A DNA stretch of 64,000 nucleotides from a bacterium (GCA_037128595.1 JBAXWB010000020.1:1-64000); one strand, 5' to 3'. Shown: positions 42,295-52,002, numbered from the stretch's first letter. The notes: generated by a model not told the origin, from the sequence alone. A program made the numbers and translations.

Positions 42295-43247
42295 AATGTG
42301 GTTTGCCCCGTGTACGCCTTCAGGCGTTGTGTCAGGTGCCGTTGGTCCAGCCGTCCGTCCTTTCCAAGCACCAGCCAGCCAGGAAGCGGTCGGTGTCCGG
42401 TCGGTCCATAGATTTTAAGACCCTTGGAAAGCAGCGCCGCGCTGTAGCTGAGGCAGCTTTTAGCCATGACCAGCACATCGGAGAGCACCAAGCTGTGGAA
42501 GGTGGAAAGTAATTCTTCGTTCAGGTGGAACTCGACCCCGAACCGGCGCAGTTCGGGAAAATCCTCCTCGGTCCCTTGCGAAAACACCCTGATCACATAG
42601 GGCGCATCCGTGTCGTGGAGCGCATCGGTGATCGTCTGCAGGAGTACGGCGCTATCATCGCTGCGGGTCATGAGGTGCAGCTTGTGCGCGAGGTCCTGTC
42701 CCCGGCGGAGGTGTAAGGCGACGTTCACGACGCCGGGGGTGTAGTAGCCGGTACACCCGTCCTTCGGAGCCGCGTGGTAGCGCGCGGCAAACCGGTCGGT
42801 CAGGCGCAGGTACTGGTGGGGATACAGGTCTGCGTACGCATGGCAGTTGGGCGTTGACCAGAAGCTGTCGTCGATCATCCGGATTTGCGTGGGGTTGTTC
42901 ACCCGGCGGGGCTCGCCCAGCTCGTGTGCCACATCCGCAACCGCCAACTCGCCGGCCCCGATCCCGAAAAACCGTTCGCACCGGGTCGGCCAGTCGGGCT
43001 CGTCGGCGGGCGTGTTGTGGAGGGAGGTGAAAGGACTGTGGACATACGTCAGCCCCTGACACTCCGCAAAGAGCATGCCGGAGAGGCGCGCCTGGAGTTG
43101 CGCGCCCAGCCCGTCCTGGTTTCCCGGGCAGGTGATGTGGCAGTTGCCGGCACGGAGCCAGCGCTGTTTGAGGAAGATCGCACGGGGGAGGACGCGTTCT
43201 GTCCACCACCGCTGCGTTCTGTTGGCGGCCCTTGTGTTTGTCGTCAT
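42291..43247 (-). CDS. Fucosyltransferase-like glycosyltransferase (GT11/alpha-1,2-FucT type)
   Basis: A 318-residue GT-B enzyme with the three peptide motifs of the alpha-1,2/alpha-1,6-fucosyltransferase superfamily. CPGNQDGLGAQLQARLSGML is near the start, NVALHLRRGQDL (motif I, H-x-R-R-G-x-D at about 179-185) binds the GDP-sugar, and VLVMAKSCLSYSAALLS is the donor-end motif. It would transfer fucose or a related sugar from GDP. The Met at 43247 overlaps the upstream GT2 stop by 4 bases; the eleven residues further up lie inside that gene. There is no GDP-fucose synthesis in the window. Confidence 0.72.
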   Translation of the reverse strand: MTTNTRAANRTQRWWTERVLPRAIFLKQRWLRAGNCHITCPGNQDGLGAQLQARLSGMLFAECQGLTYVHSPFTSLHNTPADEPDWPTRCERFFGIGAGELAVADVAHELGEPRRVNNPTQIRMIDDSFWSTPNCHAYADLYPHQYLRLTDRFAARYHAAPKDGCTGYYTPGVVNVALHLRRGQDLAHKLHLMTRSDDSAVLLQTITDALHDTDAPYVIRVFSQGTEEDFPELRRFGVEFHLNEELLSTFHSLVLSDVLVMAKSCLSYSAALLSKGLKIYGPTGHRPLPGWLVLGKDGRLDQRHLTQRLKAYTGQTTL

Positions 43248-44158
43248 GGTTTTGGTGATCCTTGCCAGCGGCTGGCCCACTGCCGCATCCAGGCCCGCCC
43301 ATAAGTGGCGAGGGCGTAGCAGACAAATGCGGGGCTGCGCCAGCGGCGTTCAAAAACCTGCAGGGTTGCGGGTGTCAGGCAGCCCGTCTGGTACTCCCAT
43401 TCGTTTAGCTGTGACGGATTGCCATCCACCCAGAGAGAGTGCCATTTTTCCAACAGATATTTTTTATCCCCTTGCGCCCGGTCCATGTTGTCTTTCCGAA
43501 GGAATGTGTTCGCGTGGTAGTTGTGTAGCGCCCGCGCCCCACGGGAAATATCGATTTGATATCCCGCCTGAACCAGGCGCATGCAGAGATCGAAGTCCGC
43601 AAAATAGAACTGGAATCCTTCATCGATCCAGCCGACCTGCTCCAGCGCGGCACGCAGGAACAGGCCGTGGTTGACGTAGACCTGGCCGAACACCTTGCGG
43701 ATCCAGAGCTTCGGTTGGGTCGGCCACTCCAACCAGGGGAATGCCAGTGCTCCCAATTTTTGGCCTGCCGTCAATGCCGATTCAAACTCCTGGATGCCCC
43801 TGGCTAAGGCGCCGTATTCAAGGATGACATCATCACTGACCATGAGGATATATTTGCCCCGTGCGCACTTGAATCCGAGGTTCATGAAGCCACCCCAGCT
43901 CCGCCGTTCCAGCGGTTGCCCCTGCCAGTTGCCTTTGTTGTGCTGGAGGATCAGGACCACATCCTTCTGCTTCGCCAGCCACTCGACAGACCCATCGGTG
44001 GAGCCGCCTTCCACGATGATGATTTCACCGCCTACGGTCTTGAGCTCCCTGCGTAAACAGGCGATCGTCTGCTGGAGATACCACTTGCGGTTGAACGAAC
44101 CCAGGACAATGGACACTAGGGGGGTGTTTATGGAAGGGGGAATCATGGTTGCGCGCAT
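43244..44158 (-). CDS. Glycosyltransferase family 2
   Basis: A 304-residue GT2 with VSIVLGSFNRKWYLQQTIACL, GEIIIVEGGSTDGSVEWL and SWGGFMNLGFKCARGKYILMVSDDVILEYGAL. FQFYFADFDLCMRLVQAGYQI provides the acceptor-side D-x-D-L block found in rhamnosyl-type GT2s. Gene order and a 4-base overlap couple it to the fucosyltransferase-like gene downstream. The upstream GT2 ends 12 bases ahead. Confidence 0.87.
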   Translation of the reverse strand: MRATMIPPSINTPLVSIVLGSFNRKWYLQQTIACLRRELKTVGGEIIIVEGGSTDGSVEWLAKQKDVVLILQHNKGNWQGQPLERRSWGGFMNLGFKCARGKYILMVSDDVILEYGALARGIQEFESALTAGQKLGALAFPWLEWPTQPKLWIRKVFGQVYVNHGLFLRAALEQVGWIDEGFQFYFADFDLCMRLVQAGYQIDISRGARALHNYHANTFLRKDNMDRAQGDKKYLLEKWHSLWVDGNPSQLNEWEYQTGCLTPATLQVFERRWRSPAFVCYALATYGRAWMRQWASRWQGSPKP

Positions 44159-44170
44159 TTTCCTTTTAGT

Positions 44171-45106
44171 TCACTCATGAGTGGGCAGGCTTTCACCACC
44201 CCACTGTGCCATACCCAAACGTGCGGCAACATAAGGGGGGAATGTGAGAATAAAGCCATACCTCCGCGCCGACACCAAGGGGCGTAGTGCCCTGAAATAG
44301 AGACGTAATGCCAACTGAAATTGGGAGGCATGGGCGAGTTTAACGCATCGCCGGGCGAAGATGTTTCCTAATCGGCTGCGACGGGCATGAGCCCGGCCCG
44401 CACCACCGGCATAGGCTTGTTTGTCGAACTCCTCCTCGAGAAGGCGTAGGCTGCTCTCGTACAGTAGGGCTATGTTATTTGATGTATTGCCCTGATGAGA
44501 ACGATGCAACATGGTCACCGGTTCCGTAATCAAAATATAGGGGATATGGGATCCAATCCGCAGGAGTAAATCCAAATCTTCGTCAGTGATCAATCCCTGA
44601 TGAAATCCCTCTGACTTCATGAACAGGGCGCGAGGGATAGCACCGATGAGACTGGCAGCGTGTGAAGCATAGGTTGGCGCTGCAATGAAGTCAGGATAGC
44701 ACTCGGTTTTCAGTTCTGTATTCACCCACGTCCGGGTGAGGGTCGTTTCCATAGGGGTCCGGATCATATACACCAGGCAAGTCGGTCCGTATTTCTGAAC
44801 CGTTTCGTTAATGGATGCCAATGTCCATGGAAGCCATGTGTCGTCGCTGTCCAGACAGGTCAGGTAGGCGCCGCAGGCAACAGCGGCGGCCGCATTGCGT
44901 GCCGCTGCTGGTCCCTGCCGCTGCGTCCGCACTACCGTGATGCGGTCACCACAATCGGCCAGCACCTTCGACGTGTCATCCGTTGATCCGTCGTCGCAGA
45001 CAATCACCTCATAATCCTGAAAGGTTTGCGCCCAGACCGAGGCCAACGCCTCCCGTAAAAATGTCGCTCGGTTGTATGTCGGGATGATGATGGAATAAAG
45101 TGGCAT
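44171..45106 (-). CDS. Glycosyltransferase family 2
   Basis: A 311-residue GT2: MPLYSIIIPTYNRATFLREA, YEVIVCDDGSTDDTSKVL and GPAAARNAAAAVACGAYLTCLDSDDTW. The C-terminal half is helical with LITDEDLDLLLRIGSHIPY. The frame is open to 45184, but the Met at 45106 fits the family's usual start and avoids overlap with the upstream gene, which ends at 45124. It resembles the next upstream GT2, so the two may be an old duplication. Confidence 0.87.
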   Translation of the reverse strand: MPLYSIIIPTYNRATFLREALASVWAQTFQDYEVIVCDDGSTDDTSKVLADCGDRITVVRTQRQGPAAARNAAAAVACGAYLTCLDSDDTWLPWTLASINETVQKYGPTCLVYMIRTPMETTLTRTWVNTELKTECYPDFIAAPTYASHAASLIGAIPRALFMKSEGFHQGLITDEDLDLLLRIGSHIPYILITEPVTMLHRSHQGNTSNNIALLYESSLRLLEEEFDKQAYAGGAGRAHARRSRLGNIFARRCVKLAHASQFQLALRLYFRALRPLVSARRYGFILTFPPYVAARLGMAQWGGESLPTHE

Positions 45107-45123
45107 AGGATGTGAAGGACGCC

Positions 45124-46110
45124 TTAGGCGCCGGGGGTATTCAGGGTTGGATCGGACCAGGGGCCAGATAGGCGTCGGGCGCAATGTTGGCCGACCTGTT
45201 CAAGAAGACGACTCGTCATGATTGCGGTCAGATATCCTCCATACCAGAGGCTCAGGCCGAGCCTGTTCCGGCGCGGTAGAATGTGAACCGTTTGGCGGAA
45301 CAGATCGGCACTTTCGCGCCAGGCTCCGAACTGCTTCGTCAGGTGGAGCGACACAGATATTCCGAACCGGACGATGCGCTTGGCAACCAGTGGGTCGTTT
45401 GCCCCATGCCCGTACAGTCCATTGTGAAAATGGTTCAGCATCTGCTTCACGCCTTCGAATCGTGGCTGCATCAGCCGCATGGTGCGACCTGCATGTTCAC
45501 GCACGTAGACGGTCGTGGGTGCGTCCATACAGACATAGCGCATCTTACGGGAGAGCCGGAGTATCAGATCAGTGTCACAGCCGGAATATCTGTACTCCCA
45601 GAAGCCCTGAGCGGACACCAGGAGTTGACGGGGGATGGCCCCCAGCATGCCGGACCCATCCGGCACAGAGGGAGGGGCTTCCGCGTAAGAATTAAAAACG
45701 CGATAGGATACCGGACTCGGGTCCGCAGGTTGTTTTGGAACATTATCACCCATAAAATAGGTTGGATACAGATACACGCCTGCAGGTTGTTCCACGGCCT
45801 CGACTACCTTGTCCACCTGCTCCAATGTCCACGGCATCCAGAAGTCATCGCTTCCAATGATGGACACATAGGTGCCCTGGGCCATAGCCAGGGCGGCATT
45901 CGTGGCCGCGCCAATCCCCTTGTTCGATCCACGCTGGGTTCGGAGGCGATCCCCATAACTTTTCAATACCGACTGAGTATCGTCGGTGGATCCGTCATCA
46001 TAAACCACCAGTTCGAAATCCCGATAGGTCTGCCCAAGCACCGAATCCACAACTTGCCGGAGGTAATCGGCGCGGTTGTAAGTGGCGATGATGATGGAGT
46101 ACTTGGGCAT
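45124..46110 (-). CDS. Glycosyltransferase family 2
   Basis: A 328-residue GT2 of the same style as the gene after it: MPKYSIIIATYNRADYLRQV, FELVVYDDGSTDDTQSVL, then GIGAATNAALAMAQGTYVSIIGSDDFW. A YSGCDTDLILRLSRKMRYV block lies in the acceptor part. Conserved order (fold start, D-D-G-S-T-D-D-T, S-D-D) and similar length in both suggest tandem duplication with later divergence. The GT4 gene upstream ends 27 bases ahead. Confidence 0.87.
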   Translation of the reverse strand: MPKYSIIIATYNRADYLRQVVDSVLGQTYRDFELVVYDDGSTDDTQSVLKSYGDRLRTQRGSNKGIGAATNAALAMAQGTYVSIIGSDDFWMPWTLEQVDKVVEAVEQPAGVYLYPTYFMGDNVPKQPADPSPVSYRVFNSYAEAPPSVPDGSGMLGAIPRQLLVSAQGFWEYRYSGCDTDLILRLSRKMRYVCMDAPTTVYVREHAGRTMRLMQPRFEGVKQMLNHFHNGLYGHGANDPLVAKRIVRFGISVSLHLTKQFGAWRESADLFRQTVHILPRRNRLGLSLWYGGYLTAIMTSRLLEQVGQHCARRLSGPWSDPTLNTPGA

Positions 46111-46137
46111 GGGGGTAAAAAGGGTGTGATCTGTTGT

Positions 46138-47256
46138 TTATGTAAGTAGTTGTTGATAAACAGACAAGGTTTCGCTCGCTACGTCATCCCACGATGGCCA
46201 ATGGGTAATCCGAACGGCGCCTTGCTGAATCAGTTCTGCATAGCGGCTCGCTTCAGTTGCGCGACAAAGCGCTGCGGCCATGTCATCGGAGGAAAGGGGG
46301 TTAAAATATTCAGCTGCTGAACCCGCTACTTCCCGGAATACGGGAATATCAGAGCAGACCACCGGCGTGCCGCAGGCCATGGCTTCGAGCAGGGGTATCC
46401 CGAACCCCTCAGCTAAAGAGGGGTACACTAAGAGTTTAGCCGCAGCGTACAATTCTACAAGACGCTGGTCGCTTACGGCGCCCAGGAAATGAATTTGCGT
46501 GTTCAGCCCCTGTTTATCTATAACGGCTTGATGCTCTTTTGCCAATGGTTCATCCGGGCCACAAACGACAAGATGTGCCGTCATAGAGGGGGCTAAAGCC
46601 GCGTAAGCCTCGAGTATCCGTGTAAAATTCTTGTATGAGCCACGACGTCCCACGAAAAGCCAGTAGGGGTGCCCTTGGCATACTGTATCGCGTAAATGTT
46701 GGCACGCAGCGGAAGCGACCTGGGCGGTGCGAAATACATCGCCAACGGCTAACTGAATGGTCCGGATACGTTCCGGTGGGGTATTGGTAAATTTAAGGAT
46801 ATCCCGTTTGGTGCATTCACTTATGGCGATCACGCCATCCGCTGCTTCGATGGCTGATCGTTGTTGTGCAAGGAAGGCCGATCCGTTGGGGTGAAGGTCG
46901 GGATGATGCGCATCGACAAAATCATAAACGCTTACCACATTGCGACTTTTGGGGAAGGGGCTTTTGGTATAATAGCTCGAGTGAAAAATATCGGGGCCCT
47001 TCCCGTAGAGCTTGGCCCGCTTTGATAAACTCTGCAGGGCACGTGCCGGATGAGTCAACGCTCCATGGAAAGAGGAGAATACCGGGACCACATGAATATT
47101 GTCATGGATACCCACGCTCCCTGGAATCACTTCGGAGACGAACCATTCAGCCGAGGCGTCCATTTTAGGCAACCGAACCAGAAGCTCATCAAAATATCTA
47201 CGGATGCCGCCAACGGGACTGCGTGCGTAGACCATTCCATCAATCCAAATCTTCAT
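46138..47256 (-). CDS. Glycosyltransferase family 4
   Basis: A 372-residue GT-B enzyme of the mannosyltransferase-like GT4 type. MKIWIDGMVYARSPVGGIRRYFDEL is a familiar start with the G-G-I-x-R-Y motif. VVSVYDFVDAHHP and GVIAISECTKRDIL are in the first domain, and PYWLFVGRRGSYKNFTRIL, FLGAVSDQRLVELYAAAKLLVYPSLAEGFGIPLLEAMACG in outline make the second, with its E-x(7)-E donor acids. It is likely to add a retaining sugar early in the glycan. Confidence 0.9.
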   Translation of the reverse strand: MKIWIDGMVYARSPVGGIRRYFDELLVRLPKMDASAEWFVSEVIPGSVGIHDNIHVVPVFSSFHGALTHPARALQSLSKRAKLYGKGPDIFHSSYYTKSPFPKSRNVVSVYDFVDAHHPDLHPNGSAFLAQQRSAIEAADGVIAISECTKRDILKFTNTPPERIRTIQLAVGDVFRTAQVASAACQHLRDTVCQGHPYWLFVGRRGSYKNFTRILEAYAALAPSMTAHLVVCGPDEPLAKEHQAVIDKQGLNTQIHFLGAVSDQRLVELYAAAKLLVYPSLAEGFGIPLLEAMACGTPVVCSDIPVFREVAGSAAEYFNPLSSDDMAAALCRATEASRYAELIQQGAVRITHWPSWDDVASETLSVYQQLLT

Positions 47257-47262
47257 AATCCA

Positions 47263-49122
47263 TCACGGTTTCACAAATAGAAGGGCGCCAACGCCACAGC
47301 CAGGCATGGTTTCCCATGAATCAAAAACCTTGTAATGAAGCGCAAATAGTTCGGGATCCTTGACCGCGACATGATTGCCATCACGGATCCAATCTTGAAT
47401 ATAATGATGAAAATGACCGGGCTGTTTTTCCCCATACCAGCCAATGCGAGTGGGCTGTATTCCCAGGGGCCGGATTAATCTTTGCTCGATGGCGTCTGCA
47501 TCATACCAGCGCTGGAAGAAGGTTTGGGTCGTTCCGTCAGGCAGGACTTGTGGTTGTTGGGTCCCGTAACAATCGTTTTGGCGGTACTCGATCCGGAATG
47601 TCCGATCAACGGGAACCGTCAGGATCAGATGCCCCCCGGAGCGCAGGGCGGAGAACATTTGCTGGACTGCCCACGTGTCGTCATGATGGCCATTCTGAAT
47701 GTGCTCGATGACGGAAATCGACCAAATGACATCATATCCGCCTTTTCGAACGGGGAGTGATTCTATCCCGACTGGCTGTGTGGCGACGTTGGTGAAGTGG
47801 AGGGTTTCAATAATGGATTGGGTCTGTTGCACATCACGCAAATCAGGATTGATAATTTGCAAGTGTGCCGAAGGATGGCGCTTGGCTACATATAAACTGA
47901 ATAAATAAGGAGAACTTACGTCCAGGCAGTGTTTGATTTTGGCCGGCAATGAGTCGCGCGCAAAGGAAAATTCATAATATCGCGTACTACTTAAAGGGGT
48001 TGACAGCAATCGCCACGATGCATGATGGGCTTTGATGAGCAGGCGAAAACCCAGCGAACGTCCAAACTGGAAAAAGTCATGTCCGATCAGGTTGGCGCGG
48101 CGGCCTTGTTGAATCGATTTTGACGAACGATAATACCAGAGAAACTGTTGCCAGAACCAATCCAGAGTTTGTCTGGGGCGGCTTCTGTTTTGATGGGGAC
48201 CACGCCACCAGCGCAACATCCTCTGGACGGAATCATAGGCTTGGTCAAGCCGGGAAGGGCTTGCTGCGCGCTCACGAGCTGCCACATATTGCCGGGTGGC
48301 CGCAGTAACATCCGGGCGCAATTCGATTTCAGGGAAGCGAGCCGGAATCTCACGGGACATGGGATTAGTTTTGATCACAAATTTCTTGAGTCGCAGGTTC
48401 GGGCGGTAGTTGACGCCCCCGTCCAAGCCGATGTTGTTTGTCAGGTAGGCCTTGGTTAGTGCGTGTAACCAATCTCGTTGGAGGCACTCCAGGAAAACCG
48501 GATAGTCCCAATAACGGCCGGGATATTTATTTACCGCGCGCACTGCTTGCACCACGTCATCCCCGGCCTGCCGTGGGATTTGGTCAGGAGATTCAAATGT
48601 TGGGCGATACTTTAGCACATTGGCGCCCACCATCTGCCACCGGTCTGCCCACGTGGCCCAGCCCCAGCAGGCGAAACGGGGCGAGAGGATCACATCGAAG
48701 GGATACCTCTGCAGGGCGTCCGGGCCGATGGTGGGATAGCCCCCCACGGAGAAGATTCGGGGTTGATTCCGGTAAACGTCCAACAAGCGCTCCATGGCTT
48801 CGCAGAACACTTCTGATGGAAGTACGTCGTCCTCGACCACGATGGCTTGGGGGTATCGTTCGAAAATTTCGTTCAGGCCAGAGACAATATTGCCGGCAGA
48901 CCCTAGGTTGGTTGGGCGCTCGGTGAGAGTGATGGGTAAGTCCCGGTAGTTGCGAAGGAGATCACGGACTTCGCGCACGCCCGCTTCATCCTCGGGCCGC
49001 GCGGGGCCGTCGGAAAAGGCCAGCACCTCTGCAGGCCGAACCGATTGGCACGATAGGGCATCCAGGACCCGTAAGGTCTGCTGGGGGCGGTTGTAGGCAA
49101 AGAATATGACGGGTGTGGTCAT
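47263..49122 (-). CDS. Fusion: GT2-like transferase plus SAM methyltransferase
   Basis: A 619-residue two-domain protein. The first 300 residues are a GT-A fold: VIFFAYNRPQQTLRVLDAL, VLAFSDGPARPEDEAG, and the metal site AIVVEDDVLPSEVF, followed by FACWGWATWADRW as in GNT-I-like enzymes. A linker rich in Arg and aromatic residues (about 290-400) leads to a methyltransferase with CLDVSSPYLFSLYVAKR (motif I), YDVIWSISVIEHI and FSALRSGGHLILTVPVDR. One chain may add and then methylate a sugar. No frameshift or second start was needed to join the parts. Confidence 0.8.
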   Translation of the reverse strand: MTTPVIFFAYNRPQQTLRVLDALSCQSVRPAEVLAFSDGPARPEDEAGVREVRDLLRNYRDLPITLTERPTNLGSAGNIVSGLNEIFERYPQAIVVEDDVLPSEVFCEAMERLLDVYRNQPRIFSVGGYPTIGPDALQRYPFDVILSPRFACWGWATWADRWQMVGANVLKYRPTFESPDQIPRQAGDDVVQAVRAVNKYPGRYWDYPVFLECLQRDWLHALTKAYLTNNIGLDGGVNYRPNLRLKKFVIKTNPMSREIPARFPEIELRPDVTAATRQYVAARERAASPSRLDQAYDSVQRMLRWWRGPHQNRSRPRQTLDWFWQQFLWYYRSSKSIQQGRRANLIGHDFFQFGRSLGFRLLIKAHHASWRLLSTPLSSTRYYEFSFARDSLPAKIKHCLDVSSPYLFSLYVAKRHPSAHLQIINPDLRDVQQTQSIIETLHFTNVATQPVGIESLPVRKGGYDVIWSISVIEHIQNGHHDDTWAVQQMFSALRSGGHLILTVPVDRTFRIEYRQNDCYGTQQPQVLPDGTTQTFFQRWYDADAIEQRLIRPLGIQPTRIGWYGEKQPGHFHHYIQDWIRDGNHVAVKDPELFALHYKVFDSWETMPGCGVGALLFVKP

Positions 49123-49146
49123 TAGCTGAAAAAAGGCTGCGTGTTT

Positions 49147-49839
49147 CTATCGGGCGACAAATAACATGTCGGCGTAGTCGTCGTTAGTATCCAACACTGT
49201 CAAAAGACGGTAGTACGGATCAAGTCGGCTTCGGATCAGTTTCTCGTCGCGGACTTCAATCAGGATATGTCCGGGGCGATGCCGCTGAAAATCCAGGCCA
49301 CCCAGCACTTGAGGTTCATAGCCTTCGACATCGAGGGAAAGCAGATCAATCTGTTTGACGCCATGGGCATCCAGGATAGAACTCAGAGTTCGGGTTGGAA
49401 CTTCCACGAGGCAGGGTTGTTGGCCCCGTTTCAGGTGTTGTGACGCGACGGTTTCGTGCCGTTGTTCCTCCGCCTTGTCCTGCGCGCCGGGAATCTGGCT
49501 CATCAGGCCAAGACACTTGATCGTGATGCTCTTGGGCTCGGCATCAGAAGCCACCAGCGCGCATGACTCGACAATACAGCGAGGACGGTTGACCCGACAT
49601 CGTGCAGCCAGTTCGGGTACAGGTTCGACCAGAAGGCCTGTCCAGCCCCGGTACCGCTCGAAGTACAGGGTATTGGTCTGGCTGACCCCGTCATTTGCTC
49701 CGGCTTCGATAAAGAAGCCTCCGTGCTTTTTCAAATAGGGGGCCAGTTTCAAGTCTAAGCCATTGAGGCCGAACGAATGGCGCAACGGCGGCGGACAGAA
49801 ACGGGAGCGTATCCACCGTAATGAGTCTGTCATGATCAT
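49147..49839 (-). CDS. FkbM family methyltransferase
   Basis: A 230-residue class I methyltransferase of the FkbM family. GGFFIEAGANDGVSQTNTLYFER is motif I, GLLVEPVPELAARC follows, and VEVPTRTLSSILDAHGVKQIDLLSLDVEGYEPQVL is the family's signature region with L-D-x-E-G. FkbM-type enzymes O-methylate sugars and other hydroxyl groups, and in O-antigen clusters can cap chains. The start overlaps the ABC ATPase gene's stop by 4 bases. Confidence 0.9.
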   Translation of the reverse strand: MIMTDSLRWIRSRFCPPPLRHSFGLNGLDLKLAPYLKKHGGFFIEAGANDGVSQTNTLYFERYRGWTGLLVEPVPELAARCRVNRPRCIVESCALVASDAEPKSITIKCLGLMSQIPGAQDKAEEQRHETVASQHLKRGQQPCLVEVPTRTLSSILDAHGVKQIDLLSLDVEGYEPQVLGGLDFQRHRPGHILIEVRDEKLIRSRLDPYYRLLTVLDTNDDYADMLFVAR

Positions 49840-51164
49840 GTTTGCTCCTTCTCGTTCAAAGTCCAGTCGCCCTGCAACAGTACGGGGGCCCCTTGCCCGA
49901 AACCACGCCGGCCGGTGCCATAAAAATCCCCTTCAGCGACTTGCAGGTGCCCAATGCCGTCACGAGGCCAGTCCACTTCGCTCCCTCTCGCGGTGATGCG
50001 TGCCCCGAGGCGATAGCGGCCCGCCGCGAATGGCAACTTGTTCAGCCGGAATCTCACTTCGCCACGGGGGGTTTGTAAATCAAACAGGTTTCCCTGATAT
50101 GACCCGTAGATCACCGTCAGCATTTGGACTCCAGAGGAGTCCTGGATGGAGAGCCCGAAATCCACCTCGCGTAGGGGGACTTTGGCGCGATCACATTCAT
50201 ATGACAGCACGACCACCATCGGGTCGCCGCTGCGGGCGGTTTGGATGGGACGGCCTTCAGAATCCTCCAGATGCCAGGCGGTGAGCTTGACGACCCCGGA
50301 GCCACTCCGATCCGTGCGATGGGCCAAATCAACCCGTGCCAACGTCTGGTCAATGACGCCATTGATGTAGTGATGGATCACCTGCCGGGGTTGGCCGTCA
50401 GCGGCAACCTTCCCTTCGTGGATCAGCACACAGCGGCTGCACAGATTTTGCACTGCCGCCATGTTGTGGCTAACGAAGAGAATGGTCCGGCCGGTTTTTG
50501 CCACTTCTCCCATTTTTCCTAGGCATTTCTGCTGGAACGCCGCATCGCCGACGGCCAACACCTCGTCCACCAAAAGGATTTCCGGCTCCAGATGGGCGGC
50601 GACGGCAAATGCCAAACGCACATACATTCCGCTGGAGTAGCGTTTCACCGGGGTGTCAATGAACTGTTCCAGTTCCGAGAAAGCGACGATCTCGTCAAAC
50701 TTGGCGGCAATCTCGCGTTTTTTCATGCCCAGAATCGTGCCGTTCATATAGACATTCTCGCGCCCCGTCAGATCCGGGTGGAAGCCTGTCCCTACCTCCA
50801 GAAGCGAGGCTACACGGCCATTGATAAAGGCTTCGCCGGATGAGGGTTCCGTGATCCGGGTGAGGATTTTCAACAACGTGGACTTGCCTGCTCCATTACG
50901 GCCAATGATGCCGATGACACTGCCTTGTTCCACGTCGAACGAAACGTCCTTCAGTGCCCAGAACAGATCGGCGCCTTTGCGTTCGGCCTCGACTTTGCGG
51001 GCCTCGGTGGCGGTATGGCCTACCTTGCTGAAGTGTTCATGTGGGTCACGGCCACGCAGTTTGTGCCACCAGTACTGTGCCTCATCCACCAGTGTATGGC
51101 GCCCGATGGTGCCAAGGTGATAGCATTTTGAGAGATTTTGAACAGAGATAGCGGTGGTTGTCAT
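49836..51164 (-). CDS. wzt: O-antigen ABC exporter ATPase with glycan-binding domain
   Basis: A 442-residue Wzt-type ATPase that powers export of a finished polysaccharide. Walker A is GRNGAGKST (88-96), the signature RYSSGMYVRLAFAV is at about 175-188, and Walker B ILLVDE at 196-201. After about 270 a beta-rich C-terminal domain (DFGLSIQDSSGVQMLTVIYG and following) resembles Wzt_C, which recognises the chain end. The true start is 51164, with a 4-base overlap with the permease. A longer open frame to 51497 lies inside the permease and is not used. Confidence 0.93.
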   Translation of the reverse strand: MTTTAISVQNLSKCYHLGTIGRHTLVDEAQYWWHKLRGRDPHEHFSKVGHTATEARKVEAERKGADLFWALKDVSFDVEQGSVIGIIGRNGAGKSTLLKILTRITEPSSGEAFINGRVASLLEVGTGFHPDLTGRENVYMNGTILGMKKREIAAKFDEIVAFSELEQFIDTPVKRYSSGMYVRLAFAVAAHLEPEILLVDEVLAVGDAAFQQKCLGKMGEVAKTGRTILFVSHNMAAVQNLCSRCVLIHEGKVAADGQPRQVIHHYINGVIDQTLARVDLAHRTDRSGSGVVKLTAWHLEDSEGRPIQTARSGDPMVVVLSYECDRAKVPLREVDFGLSIQDSSGVQMLTVIYGSYQGNLFDLQTPRGEVRFRLNKLPFAAGRYRLGARITARGSEVDWPRDGIGHLQVAEGDFYGTGRRGFGQGAPVLLQGDWTLNEKEQT

Positions 51165-52000
51165 ATCGTATCCACAAAATTGCGCTGAACGCGATTGAAG
51201 ACTAATAAACCGCTGGCCAGCAAGATTAGCGTAATGGCCACACTGACGGTTGCGGCTAACAGGGTCACAGTACCGGTGCCGGTGAACATCCAGCGGGCGC
51301 TTTCGACCACAAATGATAGGGGATTGACCCAAAGCAGGATTTTCATGGAGGGACGCACCACCAGTGAAGCCGGCCAGACGATGGGGGTGGCATACATCCA
51401 GATCTGTGTCAGAAAGGTGAGGGCAAAGCGCAAGTCGCGATATTTTGTCGTCAAGGCCGCCACCCATAATCCGACGCCGAGTCCGATCAGCGCGCATTGG
51501 ATAACCAGAAGGGGAAACAGGAATAATTCCCAGCGCGGGTGCATGGAGGATGGTGTGAATCCCAGGAAGTAAGCGTAAAACCCGAGAAACATGACGAGAT
51601 TCAGGACAAAGTGGGCCAGGTTGCTGATCACTCCGGAAAGCGGGATGATCAGCCGGGGGAAATAGACTTTTGACAAGATACTTGTATTAGACACCAGGGA
51701 ATTTGCGCCCTGGGTCATACAGCCTGAGAAATAATTCCATAACACCGTCCCACTCATGTAGAAAACGATTTTCGGGACCCCGTCCGTGGAGATATTGGCC
51801 AACTGCCCGAAAATGACTGTGAACACCAAGGTGGTGATCAGGGGCTGGATGATGAACCACAGCGGCCCTAAAATGGTTTGCTTATAGATGGCGGTCAGAT
51901 CCCGGACGGTCAACATCCAGAGCAGGTCGCGGTATTCCACGATCTCTTTCCAGTTGATTTTCCACCAGGGCTGATTGGCTTTGATATGAGTTCTATGCAC
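51161..52000 (-). CDS. wzm: O-antigen ABC exporter permease
   Basis: A 279-residue ABC-2 type permease with six membrane helices. It has the amphipathic start KINWKEIVEYRDLLWMLTVRDL, TILGPLWFIIQPLITTLVFTV, the conserved TVLWNYFSGCMTQGANSLVSN and a C-terminal SGLLVFNRVQRNFVDTI. With Wzt it moves undecaprenyl-linked O-antigen or capsule glycan across the inner membrane. It is the first exporter gene; a dyad and direct repeats (52003-52035) lie just ahead of it. Confidence 0.93.
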   Translation of the reverse strand: MHRTHIKANQPWWKINWKEIVEYRDLLWMLTVRDLTAIYKQTILGPLWFIIQPLITTLVFTVIFGQLANISTDGVPKIVFYMSGTVLWNYFSGCMTQGANSLVSNTSILSKVYFPRLIIPLSGVISNLAHFVLNLVMFLGFYAYFLGFTPSSMHPRWELFLFPLLVIQCALIGLGVGLWVAALTTKYRDLRFALTFLTQIWMYATPIVWPASLVVRPSMKILLWVNPLSFVVESARWMFTGTGTVTLLAATVSVAITLILLASGLLVFNRVQRNFVDTI

Positions 52001-52002
52001 GG

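Noticed and set aside
51165-51497. 111-residue N-terminal extension of the Wzt frame
   Set aside because: It lies inside wzm in another frame, has no ABC features, and the Met at 51164 overlaps the wzm stop in the usual way.
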